Below are positions 36,854-45,556 of a stretch of 64,000 bases of DNA, one piece after another. The DNA is from Jatrophihabitans_A lederbergiae (lineage in GTDB: Bacteria > Actinomycetota > Actinomycetes > Mycobacteriales > Jatrophihabitantaceae), in contig NZ_JAVREH010000012.1 of assembly GCF_031845305.1 (NCBI RefSeq), positions 51,416-115,415 of the forward strand. Direction: 5' to 3'. The translations under genes and the position numbers were made by a program. How positions within the stretch are numbered: position 1 is the stretch's first letter; every line of letters begins with the position of its first letter. Under the pieces are notes generated by a model. The model searched no databases, was not told the DNA's origin, and saw only the letters and a program-made list of their open reading frames with translations.

Positions 36854-38017
36854 ATGGCTGACTATGACGTGATCGTGATCGGGCTGGGAGCGATGGGCTC
36901 TGCCGCGGCGCACCAGCTGGTTCTGCGTGGGTTACGAGTGCTGGGCATCGAGCAGTTCACTCCGGCTCACACGCTCGGCTCGTCCCATGGCGCAAGCCGG
37001 ATCGTACGCAAAGCCTACTTCGAGCGGCCGGACTACGTTCCGCTACTGGTCCGGGCGTATGAGCTGTGGGACGAGCTGGGCGCCAAGTTCGGGGCCGAGC
37101 TCTTCACCCGGTGCGGGGCGCTGATGATCGGCCGGCCGGAGAGCGAGGTGGTATCGGGCACCTTGGCGTCGGCGAAGCGGTGGTCGCTGCCCCACGAACT
37201 GCTGACGCCCGCTCAGTTGCATGAACGGTTCCCGCAGTTCGCGCTGTCCGAGGACCAGGTGGCTGTCTACGAGGCTGATGCCGGCTACGTCCGGCCCGAG
37301 GTCGCGGTGCTGGCGAACATCGAGCTGGCGACCGGCGCCGGGGCCGAGCTGTGGTTCGACACGGTGGTCGAGTCGGTACAACTGGTCCCCGAGGGTGTTC
37401 GGGTCGTCGCCGGCGGAAAGCAGGTGTCAGCGCCCAAGGTTGTGATCGCGACCGGCGCCTGGGCCGGTCGGCTCGCCGATCTGAACCGGTACGGGGTGAA
37501 GGTGCAACGCCAGACGGTGCATTGGTTCGAGCCCACGAACGGTGCCGACGCCTTCGCCGACGACCGCTTTCCGGTGTACATGTGGGCGCTGCCGGTGCAG
37601 CCCGGCGAGCCGAACATGGAGCTGTACGGATTCCCGCACCTCGACGGTGACCGCGGCGTGAAGGCAGCGATCTACCGCGACACCACCAATACTGACGTCA
37701 ACCCCGACACGGTGGATCGGCAGGTGATCGAGCAGGAGCATGAGCGGGTGCGCGAGCTGCTTGCCCGGTCGATACCGGCACTCGCCGGACCGCACACCGA
37801 CAGCACCGTCTGCATGTACGCGGGCGTCGCCGATGACGACTTCGTACTCGGAGTGCATCCAGGATCGTCCGGACGACTCGTACTGGCGATCGGGTTCTCC
37901 GGCCACGGGTTCAAGTTTGTTCCAGTGGTCGGGGAGATCGTGGCCGATCTGGTCATCGATGGTAAGACCCGGCACGAGATCGGTTTTCTGTCACCGGACC
38001 GGGTGGCCGCGCAGTAG
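36854..38017 (+). CDS. Monomeric sarcosine oxidase / N-methyltryptophan oxidase-family FAD enzyme
   Basis: 387 residues. FAD-binding VIVIGLGAMGSAAAHQL at the N-terminus, the second signature SSHGASRIVRKAYFE, and VCMYAGVADDDFVLG, where the Cys is the covalent FAD attachment site of MSOX and SolA. It oxidatively demethylates N-methylated amino acids. The C-terminal FSGHGFKFVPVVGEIVADL is also typical. ATG at 36854 puts the beta strand directly after the start. It stands alone, convergent with the paa operon. Confidence 0.9.
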   Translation: MADYDVIVIGLGAMGSAAAHQLVLRGLRVLGIEQFTPAHTLGSSHGASRIVRKAYFERPDYVPLLVRAYELWDELGAKFGAELFTRCGALMIGRPESEVVSGTLASAKRWSLPHELLTPAQLHERFPQFALSEDQVAVYEADAGYVRPEVAVLANIELATGAGAELWFDTVVESVQLVPEGVRVVAGGKQVSAPKVVIATGAWAGRLADLNRYGVKVQRQTVHWFEPTNGADAFADDRFPVYMWALPVQPGEPNMELYGFPHLDGDRGVKAAIYRDTTNTDVNPDTVDRQVIEQEHERVRELLARSIPALAGPHTDSTVCMYAGVADDDFVLGVHPGSSGRLVLAIGFSGHGFKFVPVVGEIVADLVIDGKTRHEIGFLSPDRVAAQ

Positions 38018-38053
38018 GTCACTCGGTATGTGCCGCAGCCGTCACGGGAAGGC

Positions 38054-39130
38054 TCAGGCGAACTCGAGGCTGACCTCGGGCGTCACGGGATGGGACTGGC
38101 AAGCCAGCACAAGGCCGGTCTCGATTTCTTCCGGCTCCAGGGCGTAATTTCGGGCCATGGCGACCGCGCCTACTGTCACCTTGGCGCGGCAGGTACCGCA
38201 CACTCCGCCCTTGCAGGCGTAAGGCGCGTCAGGACGGTTGGCCAGCACCGCGTCGAGGATGCTGGGTCCGGCGTAACCGACCGGCACGGTCGACGTCCGA
38301 CCCGCCAGAGTCACGGTGACCTGGCTCAGTTGCTGGTCCGACGTCAAGGGCAGTACATCTACGGGGGCCTCTTCGTTCGCCTCGCTGACGTAGAAGAGTT
38401 CGGCGTGGATGTCGGCCTCAGCGACTCCGCCCGCTACCAGCGTCTCGCGAGCAACGGACACCATTCCGAACGGCCCGCACAGGTACCAGGCGTCGACGTC
38501 CAGGCACACGCTGTCGCGCAGGGTGGCGACCTTGCCGGCGTCGATGCGACCGGTCAGCAGCTCGGACAGCTGCGGCTCTGCCGACAGGACGTGCAACAGG
38601 GTGAACCGGGCCGGGTAGGTGTTCTTGAGGTCGGCCAGCTCTTCGAGGAACATCACGTCGTTGGAGGTGCGGTTGCCGTACACCAGGGTGACGCGGCTGT
38701 CCGGCTCCTCGCGCAGGACGGAGGCGGCAATCGACAGCACCGGCGTGATGCCCGAGCCGGCGGCGATGCAGCCGACATGCCTGGCATTCGCAGCTGAGGT
38801 AGAGGTGCCGAACCGTCCGGCCGGGGCCATCACCTCGACGGTGTCACCGTGCCGTAGCCGGCTGGTCAGCCATCCCGAGAAGCTGCCGTCGGGAATGCGC
38901 TTGACGCCGATGCGCACCCGGCCATCCTCGGTCAATTCGGTAGCGGTCGAGCAGATCGAGTATGTCCGGCGTTCTTCGCCGGTAGCTGAGACGGTGCGTA
39001 GCGTCAGGTGCTGGCCGGGATGAAAGGCGAACTGCTCGCGGAGCTCATCGGGCACCGCAAAGCTCACCGAGCACGCTTGCGCGGTGAGCGGCTGGACGTC
39101 GGCGACGACAAGCTTCTCGAAGGCGCTCAT
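38054..39130 (-). CDS. paaE: Phenylacetyl-CoA epoxidase reductase subunit
   Basis: 358 residues in two parts. The ferredoxin reductase part (1-240) has RRTYSICS for FAD binding and the NAD region GSGITPVLSIA. The C-terminal 2Fe-2S domain has CKGGVCGTCRAKV and a later Cys in LACQSHP. It passes electrons from NAD(P)H to the PaaA diiron centre for ring epoxidation. Its start overlaps the paaD stop by 4 bp. Last gene of paaABCDE. Confidence 0.95.
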   Translation of the reverse strand: MSAFEKLVVADVQPLTAQACSVSFAVPDELREQFAFHPGQHLTLRTVSATGEERRTYSICSTATELTEDGRVRIGVKRIPDGSFSGWLTSRLRHGDTVEVMAPAGRFGTSTSAANARHVGCIAAGSGITPVLSIAASVLREEPDSRVTLVYGNRTSNDVMFLEELADLKNTYPARFTLLHVLSAEPQLSELLTGRIDAGKVATLRDSVCLDVDAWYLCGPFGMVSVARETLVAGGVAEADIHAELFYVSEANEEAPVDVLPLTSDQQLSQVTVTLAGRTSTVPVGYAGPSILDAVLANRPDAPYACKGGVCGTCRAKVTVGAVAMARNYALEPEEIETGLVLACQSHPVTPEVSLEFA

Positions 39131-39627
39131 AAGGACTTGAACTCGTCGAACGGCTCGGCGCAGGCTCGGCACCGGCGCAGCGACTTGCACGGCGTCGACC
39201 CGAACTGGCTGACCAGCTCGGTGTCGTCGGAGCCGCACTGGGGGCAGCTGGCTGCCACGGGCTTGCCGAACCGGACGGGGACGGGTCCGAGCGAACGGGT
39301 CGGCTGCGGTGGTGCGATGCCGTACTCGTGGAGCTTGCTCTTACCGCCATCGGTGATCCAGTCGGTCGTCCAGGGCGGCGACAGCTCGATCACCACCCGG
39401 GCTCCGGGGTCGATCCGATGCGTCCGGGTCAGTACGTCCTGACGGATCGCCTCGGTTGCCGGACACCCCGAATACGTAGGGGTGATCACGACTTCGGGTA
39501 CCCCGTCGGTGGCGAAGCGGACATCGCGCAGGATGCCCAGCTCGGCGATTGTGACGACCGGAATCTCGGGATCGGGCACCATCGCGGCGGCGAGGCGCAG
39601 TTCGGTCAGTGAGGTCATCGCGCTCAC
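39127..39627 (-). CDS. paaD: PaaD, Fe-S assembly (MIP18-like) protein of the epoxidase
   Basis: 166 residues. N-terminal MIP18/DUF59 domain: PDPEIPVVTIAELGILRDV, and TYSGCPATEAI with the conserved Cys. The C-terminal zinc-ribbon-like part has CPQCG and CRACAEP. PaaD is needed for maturation of the PaaABCE complex. GTG start overlaps the paaC stop (GTGA); an ATG 9 bases later is an alternative. Confidence 0.93.
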   Translation of the reverse strand: MSAMTSLTELRLAAAMVPDPEIPVVTIAELGILRDVRFATDGVPEVVITPTYSGCPATEAIRQDVLTRTHRIDPGARVVIELSPPWTTDWITDGGKSKLHEYGIAPPQPTRSLGPVPVRFGKPVAASCPQCGSDDTELVSQFGSTPCKSLRRCRACAEPFDEFKSL

Positions 39628-40385
39628 CACTCTGCGCCGGCATGTGACCGGTGCAGGTGCTGCAACTCCGCGAGCAGGTATCCGAAGCTCTGGATGTGCA
39701 GACCGGCCCGTCCGCCGGTGGGCTTCCAGTTGTCCTCGACGATGCTCAGCGTCGCCTCGTCCAGCACCTGGCGCACCGAGGTCAGCCAGTCCTCGTACAG
39801 GGAGGACGGCAATGGACCGATGCCGGCGGCGGAAACTCGGCGAGCCAGGTCGTCGTCCTGGAAGAGCTCGTGCGTGAACGGCCACACCGCTCGCATCGCC
39901 GCCTGAGCTCTTTCGTGGCTGGTAGCGGTTCCGTCGCCGAGTCGCACGACCCACGCCGCCGAGTGCTCGATGTGGTAGCTGACCTCTTTGACCGCCTTTG
40001 CCGCAACACCCGCCAGCTGCGGATCGGAGGAACGCGCGAGCCTTCGGTACAGCTCGTACTGGTAGACGGAGAACAGCAGTTGTCGGAGCATCGTGACGGC
40101 GAAGTCGCCATTGTCCAGCTCGACGAGCTGGCAGTTGAGAAACTCGCGCTCCGGACGGAGGTAGGCGAGATCGTCCTCCGTCCGGCCGGTGAACGCTCCG
40201 CCGTAGGCCAGCAGCGCCCTGGCCTGGCCGAGCAGGTCCAACGCGATGTTCATCAGGGCGATGTCTTCTTCGATCTGCGGCGCATGGGCAGACCACTCGG
40301 ACAGCCGGTGCGACAGGATCAGTGCGTCGTCGCCGAGGCGAATCGCATACTCGGCGACGTCAGCGGTCAGGACCGGCGTGCTCAC
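39624..40385 (-). CDS. paaC: Phenylacetyl-CoA epoxidase structural subunit PaaC
   Basis: 253 residues, all-helical ferritin-like fold. GDDALILSHRLSEW, EEDIALMNIALDLLGQAR and EVSYHIEHSAAWVVRLGDG are the family signatures. It forms the catalytic core with PaaA but has no intact diiron site. Overlaps paaB and paaD by 4 bp each. Confidence 0.95.
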   Translation of the reverse strand: MSTPVLTADVAEYAIRLGDDALILSHRLSEWSAHAPQIEEDIALMNIALDLLGQARALLAYGGAFTGRTEDDLAYLRPEREFLNCQLVELDNGDFAVTMLRQLLFSVYQYELYRRLARSSDPQLAGVAAKAVKEVSYHIEHSAAWVVRLGDGTATSHERAQAAMRAVWPFTHELFQDDDLARRVSAAGIGPLPSSLYEDWLTSVRQVLDEATLSIVEDNWKPTGGRAGLHIQSFGYLLAELQHLHRSHAGAEW

Positions 40386-40669
40386 AGGTGCTCGACCCCC
40401 TCAGGGATCGCGTAGAACGTCGGGTGCCGGTACGGCTTGTCGGCTGCCGGTCCGAAGAACGAGTCCTTCTCTTCGGGCGAACTCGCCGTGATGTCGGCAG
40501 ACGGCACCACCCAGATCGAGACGCCCTCGCTGCGGCGGGTGTAGAGATCGCGCGCATTCTGCAGAGCGAGGGTGGCGTCGGTGGCGTGCAGGGACCCGAC
40601 GTGCACGTGATTGGTGCCGCGAGCAGGCCGGACGAACACCTCCCACAGCGGGGTGGCCGGAGTGCTCAT
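40382..40669 (-). CDS. paaB: Phenylacetyl-CoA epoxidase subunit PaaB
   Basis: 95 residues. WEVFVRPARGTNHVHVGSL and ALQNARDLYTRRSEGVSIWV are the signature of PaaB, a small structural bridging subunit. The ATG overlaps the paaA stop. Length is as in E. coli PaaB. Confidence 0.95.
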   Translation of the reverse strand: MSTPATPLWEVFVRPARGTNHVHVGSLHATDATLALQNARDLYTRRSEGVSIWVVPSADITASSPEEKDSFFGPAADKPYRHPTFYAIPEGVEHL

Positions 40670-41712
40670 GCGGCGGGCCTGCCGGCCGAGCGCGTGCCTC
40701 GCGAACCGGCGCTGGTCGAACCCTCGCGCGCCGCCTGCTTGGCCGCGTACTCGGCCGCTGCCTCTCGTACCCAGGCACCATCCGCGTGTGCCTGCCGGCG
40801 GGTGGCAACGCGCTGCCGGTTGCACGGCCCGTTGCCCTTGAGTATCTCGTGGAATTCCGTCCAGTCGATGACGCCGAAGTCGTAGTGGTTGCGTTCGGCG
40901 TTCCAGCGCAGGTCCGTATCGGGCAGGGTGAGACCGAGGGTTTCGGCCTGCGGAACGCAGATGTCCACGAAGCGCTGCCGCAGTTCGTCGTTGGAGAACC
41001 TTTTGATACCCCAGGCGCTGGACTGGGCCGAGTTCGGTGAGTTCTCATCGGGCGGTCCGAACATCATCAAGGATGGCCACCACCACCGGTCGATGGCGTC
41101 CTGTGCCATCGCGTGCTGCTCGGGGGTGCCGTTGGACAGCGCGAGCAGCGACTCGAAGCCCTGCCGCTGATGGAACGACTCTTCTTTGCAGATGCGGACC
41201 ATTGCCCGGGCATAGGGGCCGTAGGAGCAGCGCGTGAGCGGAACCTGGTTCGTGATGGCGGCCCCGTCGACCAGCCAGCCGATCGCCGCGACATCGGCCC
41301 AGGTCGGCGTCGGGTAGTTGAAGATCGAGGAGTATTTCTGGCGCCCCGCATGCAGCAGGTCGAGCATCTCTTCGCGGCTCATGCCCAGCGTCTCCGCCGC
41401 GGAATAGAGGTACAGGCCGTGCCCCGCCTCGTCCTGCACCTTCGCCAGCAGAATCGCCTTGCGCCGCAAGGAGGGCGCTCGGGTGATCCAGTTGCCCTCG
41501 GGTTGCATGCCGATGATCTCTGAGTGACCGTGCTGCGCGATCTGCCGGATCAGGGTCTTGCGGTAACCGTCGGGCATCCAGTCGCGCGGCTCGATGCGGC
41601 CATCGGCAGCGATGAGCGCGTCGAAGCCGTCTTGCTCTGTAGTCGACGCTGTAGTCGAAGCAATGTTCGGCGCTGTAGTCGAAGCAGCGATCGAGCCTTC
41701 AGTGGCATGCAT
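40666..41712 (-). CDS. paaA: Phenylacetyl-CoA epoxidase catalytic subunit PaaA
   Basis: 348 residues. Diiron ligands are visible as VQDEAGHGLYLYSAAE and CKEESFHQRQGF (Glu-X2-His pairs). It inserts oxygen into the aromatic ring of phenylacetyl-CoA. Compared with the usual protein it has a Thr/Ala-rich N-terminal extension of about 25 residues encoded by a repeated 15-bp sequence (41648 and 41672, unit GCTGTAGTCGAAGCA); a later in-frame start is not obvious. The C-terminus has an Arg/Ala-rich tail. First gene of the operon, divergent from paaZ. Confidence 0.95.
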   Translation of the reverse strand: MHATEGSIAASTTAPNIASTTASTTEQDGFDALIAADGRIEPRDWMPDGYRKTLIRQIAQHGHSEIIGMQPEGNWITRAPSLRRKAILLAKVQDEAGHGLYLYSAAETLGMSREEMLDLLHAGRQKYSSIFNYPTPTWADVAAIGWLVDGAAITNQVPLTRCSYGPYARAMVRICKEESFHQRQGFESLLALSNGTPEQHAMAQDAIDRWWWPSLMMFGPPDENSPNSAQSSAWGIKRFSNDELRQRFVDICVPQAETLGLTLPDTDLRWNAERNHYDFGVIDWTEFHEILKGNGPCNRQRVATRRQAHADGAWVREAAAEYAAKQAAREGSTSAGSRGTRSAGRPAA

Positions 41713-41725
41713 GACGTTCTCCCCA

Positions 41726-41745
41726 AACCGAATGATCGTTCGGTT
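41726..41745. promoter_or_regulatory. PaaR-type palindromic operator
   Basis: AACCGAATGATCGTTCGGTT is an inverted repeat of AACCGAA around a 6-base centre, midway between the divergent paaA and paaZ starts. It matches the known TetR-family PaaR consensus (CCGAACGATCGTTCGG-like). Phenylacetyl-CoA would release the repressor; no paaR gene is in the window. Confidence 0.75.
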
Positions 41746-41790
41746 AGTCTATGCTGACGTCACGTCACTGGCAAGCGAGGGGAATGGCAC

Positions 41791-43827
41791 ATGGCCGAGA
41801 TGCTGCGTTCGTATCTGTGTGACCGGTGGGTCACCGCCGACGACGAGGGCGTCGCGCTGCTCGATGCCGCCACGGCGGCGGAGGTCGCCCGCTGGTCTAG
41901 TGCCCCGGTGGACGTGCCCGCGATGTACGAGCACGCCCGAACTGTCGGTGGGCCCGCGCTGCGCGCGCTGACGTTTCCCGAGCGGGCGGCGATCCTCCGG
42001 CAGCTGGCGGGCTACCTCAACGAGCGTCGGGAGGCCGGCTACTACCCGCTCTCCTTTGCGAGCGGTGCCACCCTGTTCGACTCGAAATTCGATGTGGACG
42101 GCGGCATCGGCGTGCTGTTCGCGTACGCGTCGCGTGGTCGCCGTGAGCTGCCGGACTCCGACATCTATCTCGATGGGCCGGTCGAGCAGCTGGCCAAGGA
42201 CGGTTCCTTCGTCGCCCAACATGTCTACACCTCGCGGCATGGCCTGGCGCTGTTCATCAATGCGTTCAACTTTCCGGTATGGGGCATGCTCGAGAAGTTT
42301 GCGCCCGCCTTCCTCGCCGGGGTGCCGGTCGTGGTCAAGCCCGCTGAGCAGACGGGGTATCTGACCGCCAAGGTCTTCGCCGACATGGTCGACTCCGGCT
42401 TGCTGCCGACTGGTGCGATCTCGTTGGTGTGCGGCTCGACGGATGGGCTGCTCGACCACCTCACCGGACAGGATCTCGTCGCGTTCACCGGATCGGCCTC
42501 GACGGCACGGAAGCTGCGCCAGCATCCGGTGATCGTGGGAGAGTCGGTCACGTTCACGGCCGAGGCGGACTCGCTCAACTGCGCGATCCTGGGACCGGAC
42601 GCGGTGCCTGGCGAGCCGGAATTCGATCTGTTCGTCCGCGAGCTGTCGCGCGAGATCACCGTCAAGGCGGGCCAGAAGTGCACCGCGATTCGCAGGGCCT
42701 TCGTGCCCGCCGGACAGCGCGACGCCGTGATCGACGCGCTCGCCGCCAAGCTGGCAAAGGTGTCCGTCGGTGATCCGCGCACCGAAGGCACGACCATGGG
42801 TGCGCTGGCGACACTGGGACAGCGTGAGGAGTTCTTCGCCAACCTGACCCGGCTCTGTGCGGAGGCGGACGTCGTCGTGGGAGGTCCGGACGCGCTGGCA
42901 GGCAAGGGCCTCGCGGCCGATGGTGCCTTCGTGGCGCCGACCGTGCTCAAGGCTCGCAGCGCCACCGCTGAGGCGCTGCACAGTATTGAGGCATTCGGCC
43001 CCGTCGCGACCGTGTTCGGATACGACGACACCGACTCGGTGGTGGCGCTCGCCGCCCTCGGTGGTGGCTCGCTGGTCGGATCGGTGTACTCCTATGACCC
43101 TGAGTTCGTTCGCGAGGTGGTTGTCGGCGCTGCCGCCCACCATGGCCGGATGATCGTCATCGACCGTGAGGATGCCAAGACCTCGACCGGTCACGGTTCG
43201 CCGCTGCCCATGCTCGTGCACGGTGGCCCGGGGCGAGCCGGCGGCGGTGAAGAGCTGGGCGGCATCCGCGGGGTGCTGCACTACATGCAGCGGACCGCCG
43301 TGCAGGGCTCGCCACGGGCGCTGTCCGCGGTGACCGGCCGCTGGGTTGCCGGGGCGCCCACTGTGGCCGAAGAGGTGCACCCGTTCCGCAAGCATCTGGA
43401 AGAGCTCGCCATCGGTGAGGTGCTCTTCACCGGCAGCCACACGGTGACCGCCGAGGACATCGACCAGTTCGTGCAGCTCACGGGAGACTCGTTCTACGCC
43501 CACACCGATCCGGTGGCGGCGGCGCAGAACCCGCTGTTCGGCGGCATCGTCGCCCATGGCTACTTCGTCATCTCGCGGGTCGCCGGCCTGTTCGTCGACC
43601 CGGCACCGGGACCGGTGCTGGCGAACTACGGCCCGGACAACCTCCGCTTCATCACGCCCGTCAAGGTGGGCGATTCGATCAGCGCCCAGCTGACCTGCAA
43701 AGAGAAGAAGGCTCGGCAGACCGAGAACTACGGCGAGGTTCGCTGGGACCTCGTGGTCCGTAACCAGCGGGACGAGCTGGTCGCCACCTATGACGTTCTG
43801 ACCCTGGTGGCGAAGCGATCAGATTGA
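41791..43827 (+). CDS. paaZ: Bifunctional oxepin-CoA hydrolase / 3-oxo-5,6-dehydrosuberyl-CoA semialdehyde dehydrogenase
   Basis: 678 residues. The N-terminal aldehyde dehydrogenase part (1-510) has VVVKPAEQTGYL, ITVKAGQKCTAIRR with the catalytic Cys, and the Glu in TFTAEADSLN. The C-terminal MaoC-type hydratase (about 535-678) has SFYAHTDPVAA and FGGIVAHGYFVIS. It opens the oxepin ring made by PaaABCE/PaaG and oxidises the resulting aldehyde. ATG is at 41791 with GGGGAAT upstream. Divergent from paaA across a shared operator. Other paa genes (paaK, paaG, paaJ) are not in the window. Confidence 0.95.
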   Translation: MAEMLRSYLCDRWVTADDEGVALLDAATAAEVARWSSAPVDVPAMYEHARTVGGPALRALTFPERAAILRQLAGYLNERREAGYYPLSFASGATLFDSKFDVDGGIGVLFAYASRGRRELPDSDIYLDGPVEQLAKDGSFVAQHVYTSRHGLALFINAFNFPVWGMLEKFAPAFLAGVPVVVKPAEQTGYLTAKVFADMVDSGLLPTGAISLVCGSTDGLLDHLTGQDLVAFTGSASTARKLRQHPVIVGESVTFTAEADSLNCAILGPDAVPGEPEFDLFVRELSREITVKAGQKCTAIRRAFVPAGQRDAVIDALAAKLAKVSVGDPRTEGTTMGALATLGQREEFFANLTRLCAEADVVVGGPDALAGKGLAADGAFVAPTVLKARSATAEALHSIEAFGPVATVFGYDDTDSVVALAALGGGSLVGSVYSYDPEFVREVVVGAAAHHGRMIVIDREDAKTSTGHGSPLPMLVHGGPGRAGGGEELGGIRGVLHYMQRTAVQGSPRALSAVTGRWVAGAPTVAEEVHPFRKHLEELAIGEVLFTGSHTVTAEDIDQFVQLTGDSFYAHTDPVAAAQNPLFGGIVAHGYFVISRVAGLFVDPAPGPVLANYGPDNLRFITPVKVGDSISAQLTCKEKKARQTENYGEVRWDLVVRNQRDELVATYDVLTLVAKRSD

Positions 43828-43944
43828 CCTGAGCGGTGCCGCCTGTGCTCACAGCAGGCTCTGCGTTAGCTCCAAGCTTACGGTGAGGTGCCGACGGTTG
43901 ACTCGTCTATGAATCGAGTAGACGACGCGAACAGAGGTGGTCAC

Positions 43945-45387
43945 GTGACCGACCAATCACCATATGAAGAGTCAGCCCCGCGCCAGCAGGCGGAGGTGGG
44001 ACCGACTTCGTACCAGCAGGCGGGCTACGGCCAGGCTCCGTACGTCGCCGCTCCGTCCGAGCAGCCGTACTTCGTCCCCACCGCGCACCAGCAGGCGTGG
44101 TCGGCGGCCCAGCAGTTCCCCAACGCCCAGGTCTGGGCACCGCCGCCGGTAGCTCCTAGGCCGCGCCACCACAAGCTGCTTCTCGGCTCGGTTGCGGCGG
44201 CGGTGGCGACCGCGGTTGCCGCAGGGGGCATCGCGGTGGCGGTCGACCGATCCAATAACGGCTCGTCACAGCAGACGGCAGTCAGCAGCCCGAACAGTCA
44301 GAACGCTCCGTTCGGCCAGAGCGGGAACGGCCAGGGCTCGCCGTACGGCTATGGCAATGGCGGCGGTTTCAGCAATGGCGGGGGCTTCGGTTCCGGCGGC
44401 GGACTCGGCAGTGGTTCGGACAGCGGCAGCGGAACCGGCTCGGGCAGTAGCTCCACCGGCACCGCGACGAGTGCGCAGCAGGTCGGCGTGGTCGACATCA
44501 ACACCACACTCGACTACGGGCAGGGCAAGGCGGCCGGAACCGGCATCGTGTTGACCGCCAACGGTGAAATCCTGACGAACAACCATGTTGTCGAGGGCTC
44601 GACGGCGATTTCCGTGACCATCGTCAGCACCGGCAAGTCCTACACGGCCACGGTGGTCGGCACAGATCCCACGGACGATGTTGCCGTGATCCAGCTCAAG
44701 GACGCCAGCGGGCTCAGCACCGCCAAGCTCGGCGACTCGTCCAAGGTTGCGGTGGGCACGGCCGTCACCGCGGTGGGCAACGCGGGCGGAACCGGTGGCA
44801 CCCCCAGTTCCGCGACGGGAACCGTGACGGCGCTCAACCAGTCCATCACGGCAAGCGACACCAACGGCAGCAACGCCGAGCAGCTCACCGGCATGATCCA
44901 GGTCAACGCCGACATCCAGGCCGGTGACTCCGGCGGCCCGCTGTACGAGAACGCCGGTGGAACGGTTGTCGGTATGGACACTGCCGCCTCGTCCTCGGTG
45001 TCGCGCTACAGCTCCTCGGCAACCACCGGGTTCGCGATTCCGATCGCGAAGGCCCTGAGTATCGCCACGCAGGTCGAGTCCGGCCACCCGAGCAGCACCG
45101 TGCACATCGGCTACCCCGCGTTCCTCGGGGTGCAGCTCTCGGCACAGGGCCAAGCCGCCGGCGCGACCATCGCCGGCACGGTCGACGGTTCCGGCGCAGC
45201 GAAGGCTGGTCTACAGGCGGGTGACACGATCACCGCGGTCGACGGCAAGGCGATTGCCAGCGCCACCGCACTGTCAGCGGTGACGGCCTCGCACAAGCCA
45301 GGCGACCAGGTCAAGGTCACGTACACCGATGGCTCCGGCGCGAGCCACACGGTCACCGTGACGCTCGGAGCCGGTCCCGCCGACTGA
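43945..45387 (+). CDS. HtrA/DegP-like membrane-anchored serine protease with PDZ domain
   Basis: 480 residues. Gln/Pro-rich cytosolic N-terminus (~75 residues), one membrane helix (about 78-100, LLLGSVAAAVATAVAAGGIAV), then a Gly/Ser/Asn low-complexity linker. The trypsin-like domain has His in NNHVVEG, Asp in DPTDDVAVIQL and Ser in QAGDSGGPLY. One PDZ domain is C-terminal (FLGVQLSAQG, AGLQAGDTITAVDGKAI). It acts in protein quality control at the outer membrane face. Three in-frame starts exist (43888, 43909, 43945); AGAGGTGG upstream favours the GTG at 43945. Confidence 0.92.
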   Translation: MTDQSPYEESAPRQQAEVGPTSYQQAGYGQAPYVAAPSEQPYFVPTAHQQAWSAAQQFPNAQVWAPPPVAPRPRHHKLLLGSVAAAVATAVAAGGIAVAVDRSNNGSSQQTAVSSPNSQNAPFGQSGNGQGSPYGYGNGGGFSNGGGFGSGGGLGSGSDSGSGTGSGSSSTGTATSAQQVGVVDINTTLDYGQGKAAGTGIVLTANGEILTNNHVVEGSTAISVTIVSTGKSYTATVVGTDPTDDVAVIQLKDASGLSTAKLGDSSKVAVGTAVTAVGNAGGTGGTPSSATGTVTALNQSITASDTNGSNAEQLTGMIQVNADIQAGDSGGPLYENAGGTVVGMDTAASSSVSRYSSSATTGFAIPIAKALSIATQVESGHPSSTVHIGYPAFLGVQLSAQGQAAGATIAGTVDGSGAAKAGLQAGDTITAVDGKAIASATALSAVTASHKPGDQVKVTYTDGSGASHTVTVTLGAGPAD

Positions 45388-45400
45388 CCCGAGCCGGGTG

Positions 45401-45442
45401 AAAGCCGGGGCCAGGGTCACGATGACCCAGGTCCCGGCTTTT
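45401..45442 (+). terminator. Rho-independent-like terminator after the HtrA gene
   Basis: AAAGCCGGGGCC pairs with GGTCCCGGCTTT (one G-T wobble), and an inner GGGTCA/TGACCC hairpin occupies the loop. The 3' side ends in TTTT. It begins 13 bp after the stop codon. Confidence 0.8.
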
Positions 45443-45556
45443 GCGCTATTGCCGGGTGCTGTCAGGGGCGAGTCGTCACGGGCGGTGACCTCCTCGACGT
45501 TGGCCGTGTCAAAGTTCTGAGCCGACCGGCCACCGCGGCCGGTCACGAGCCGATTA

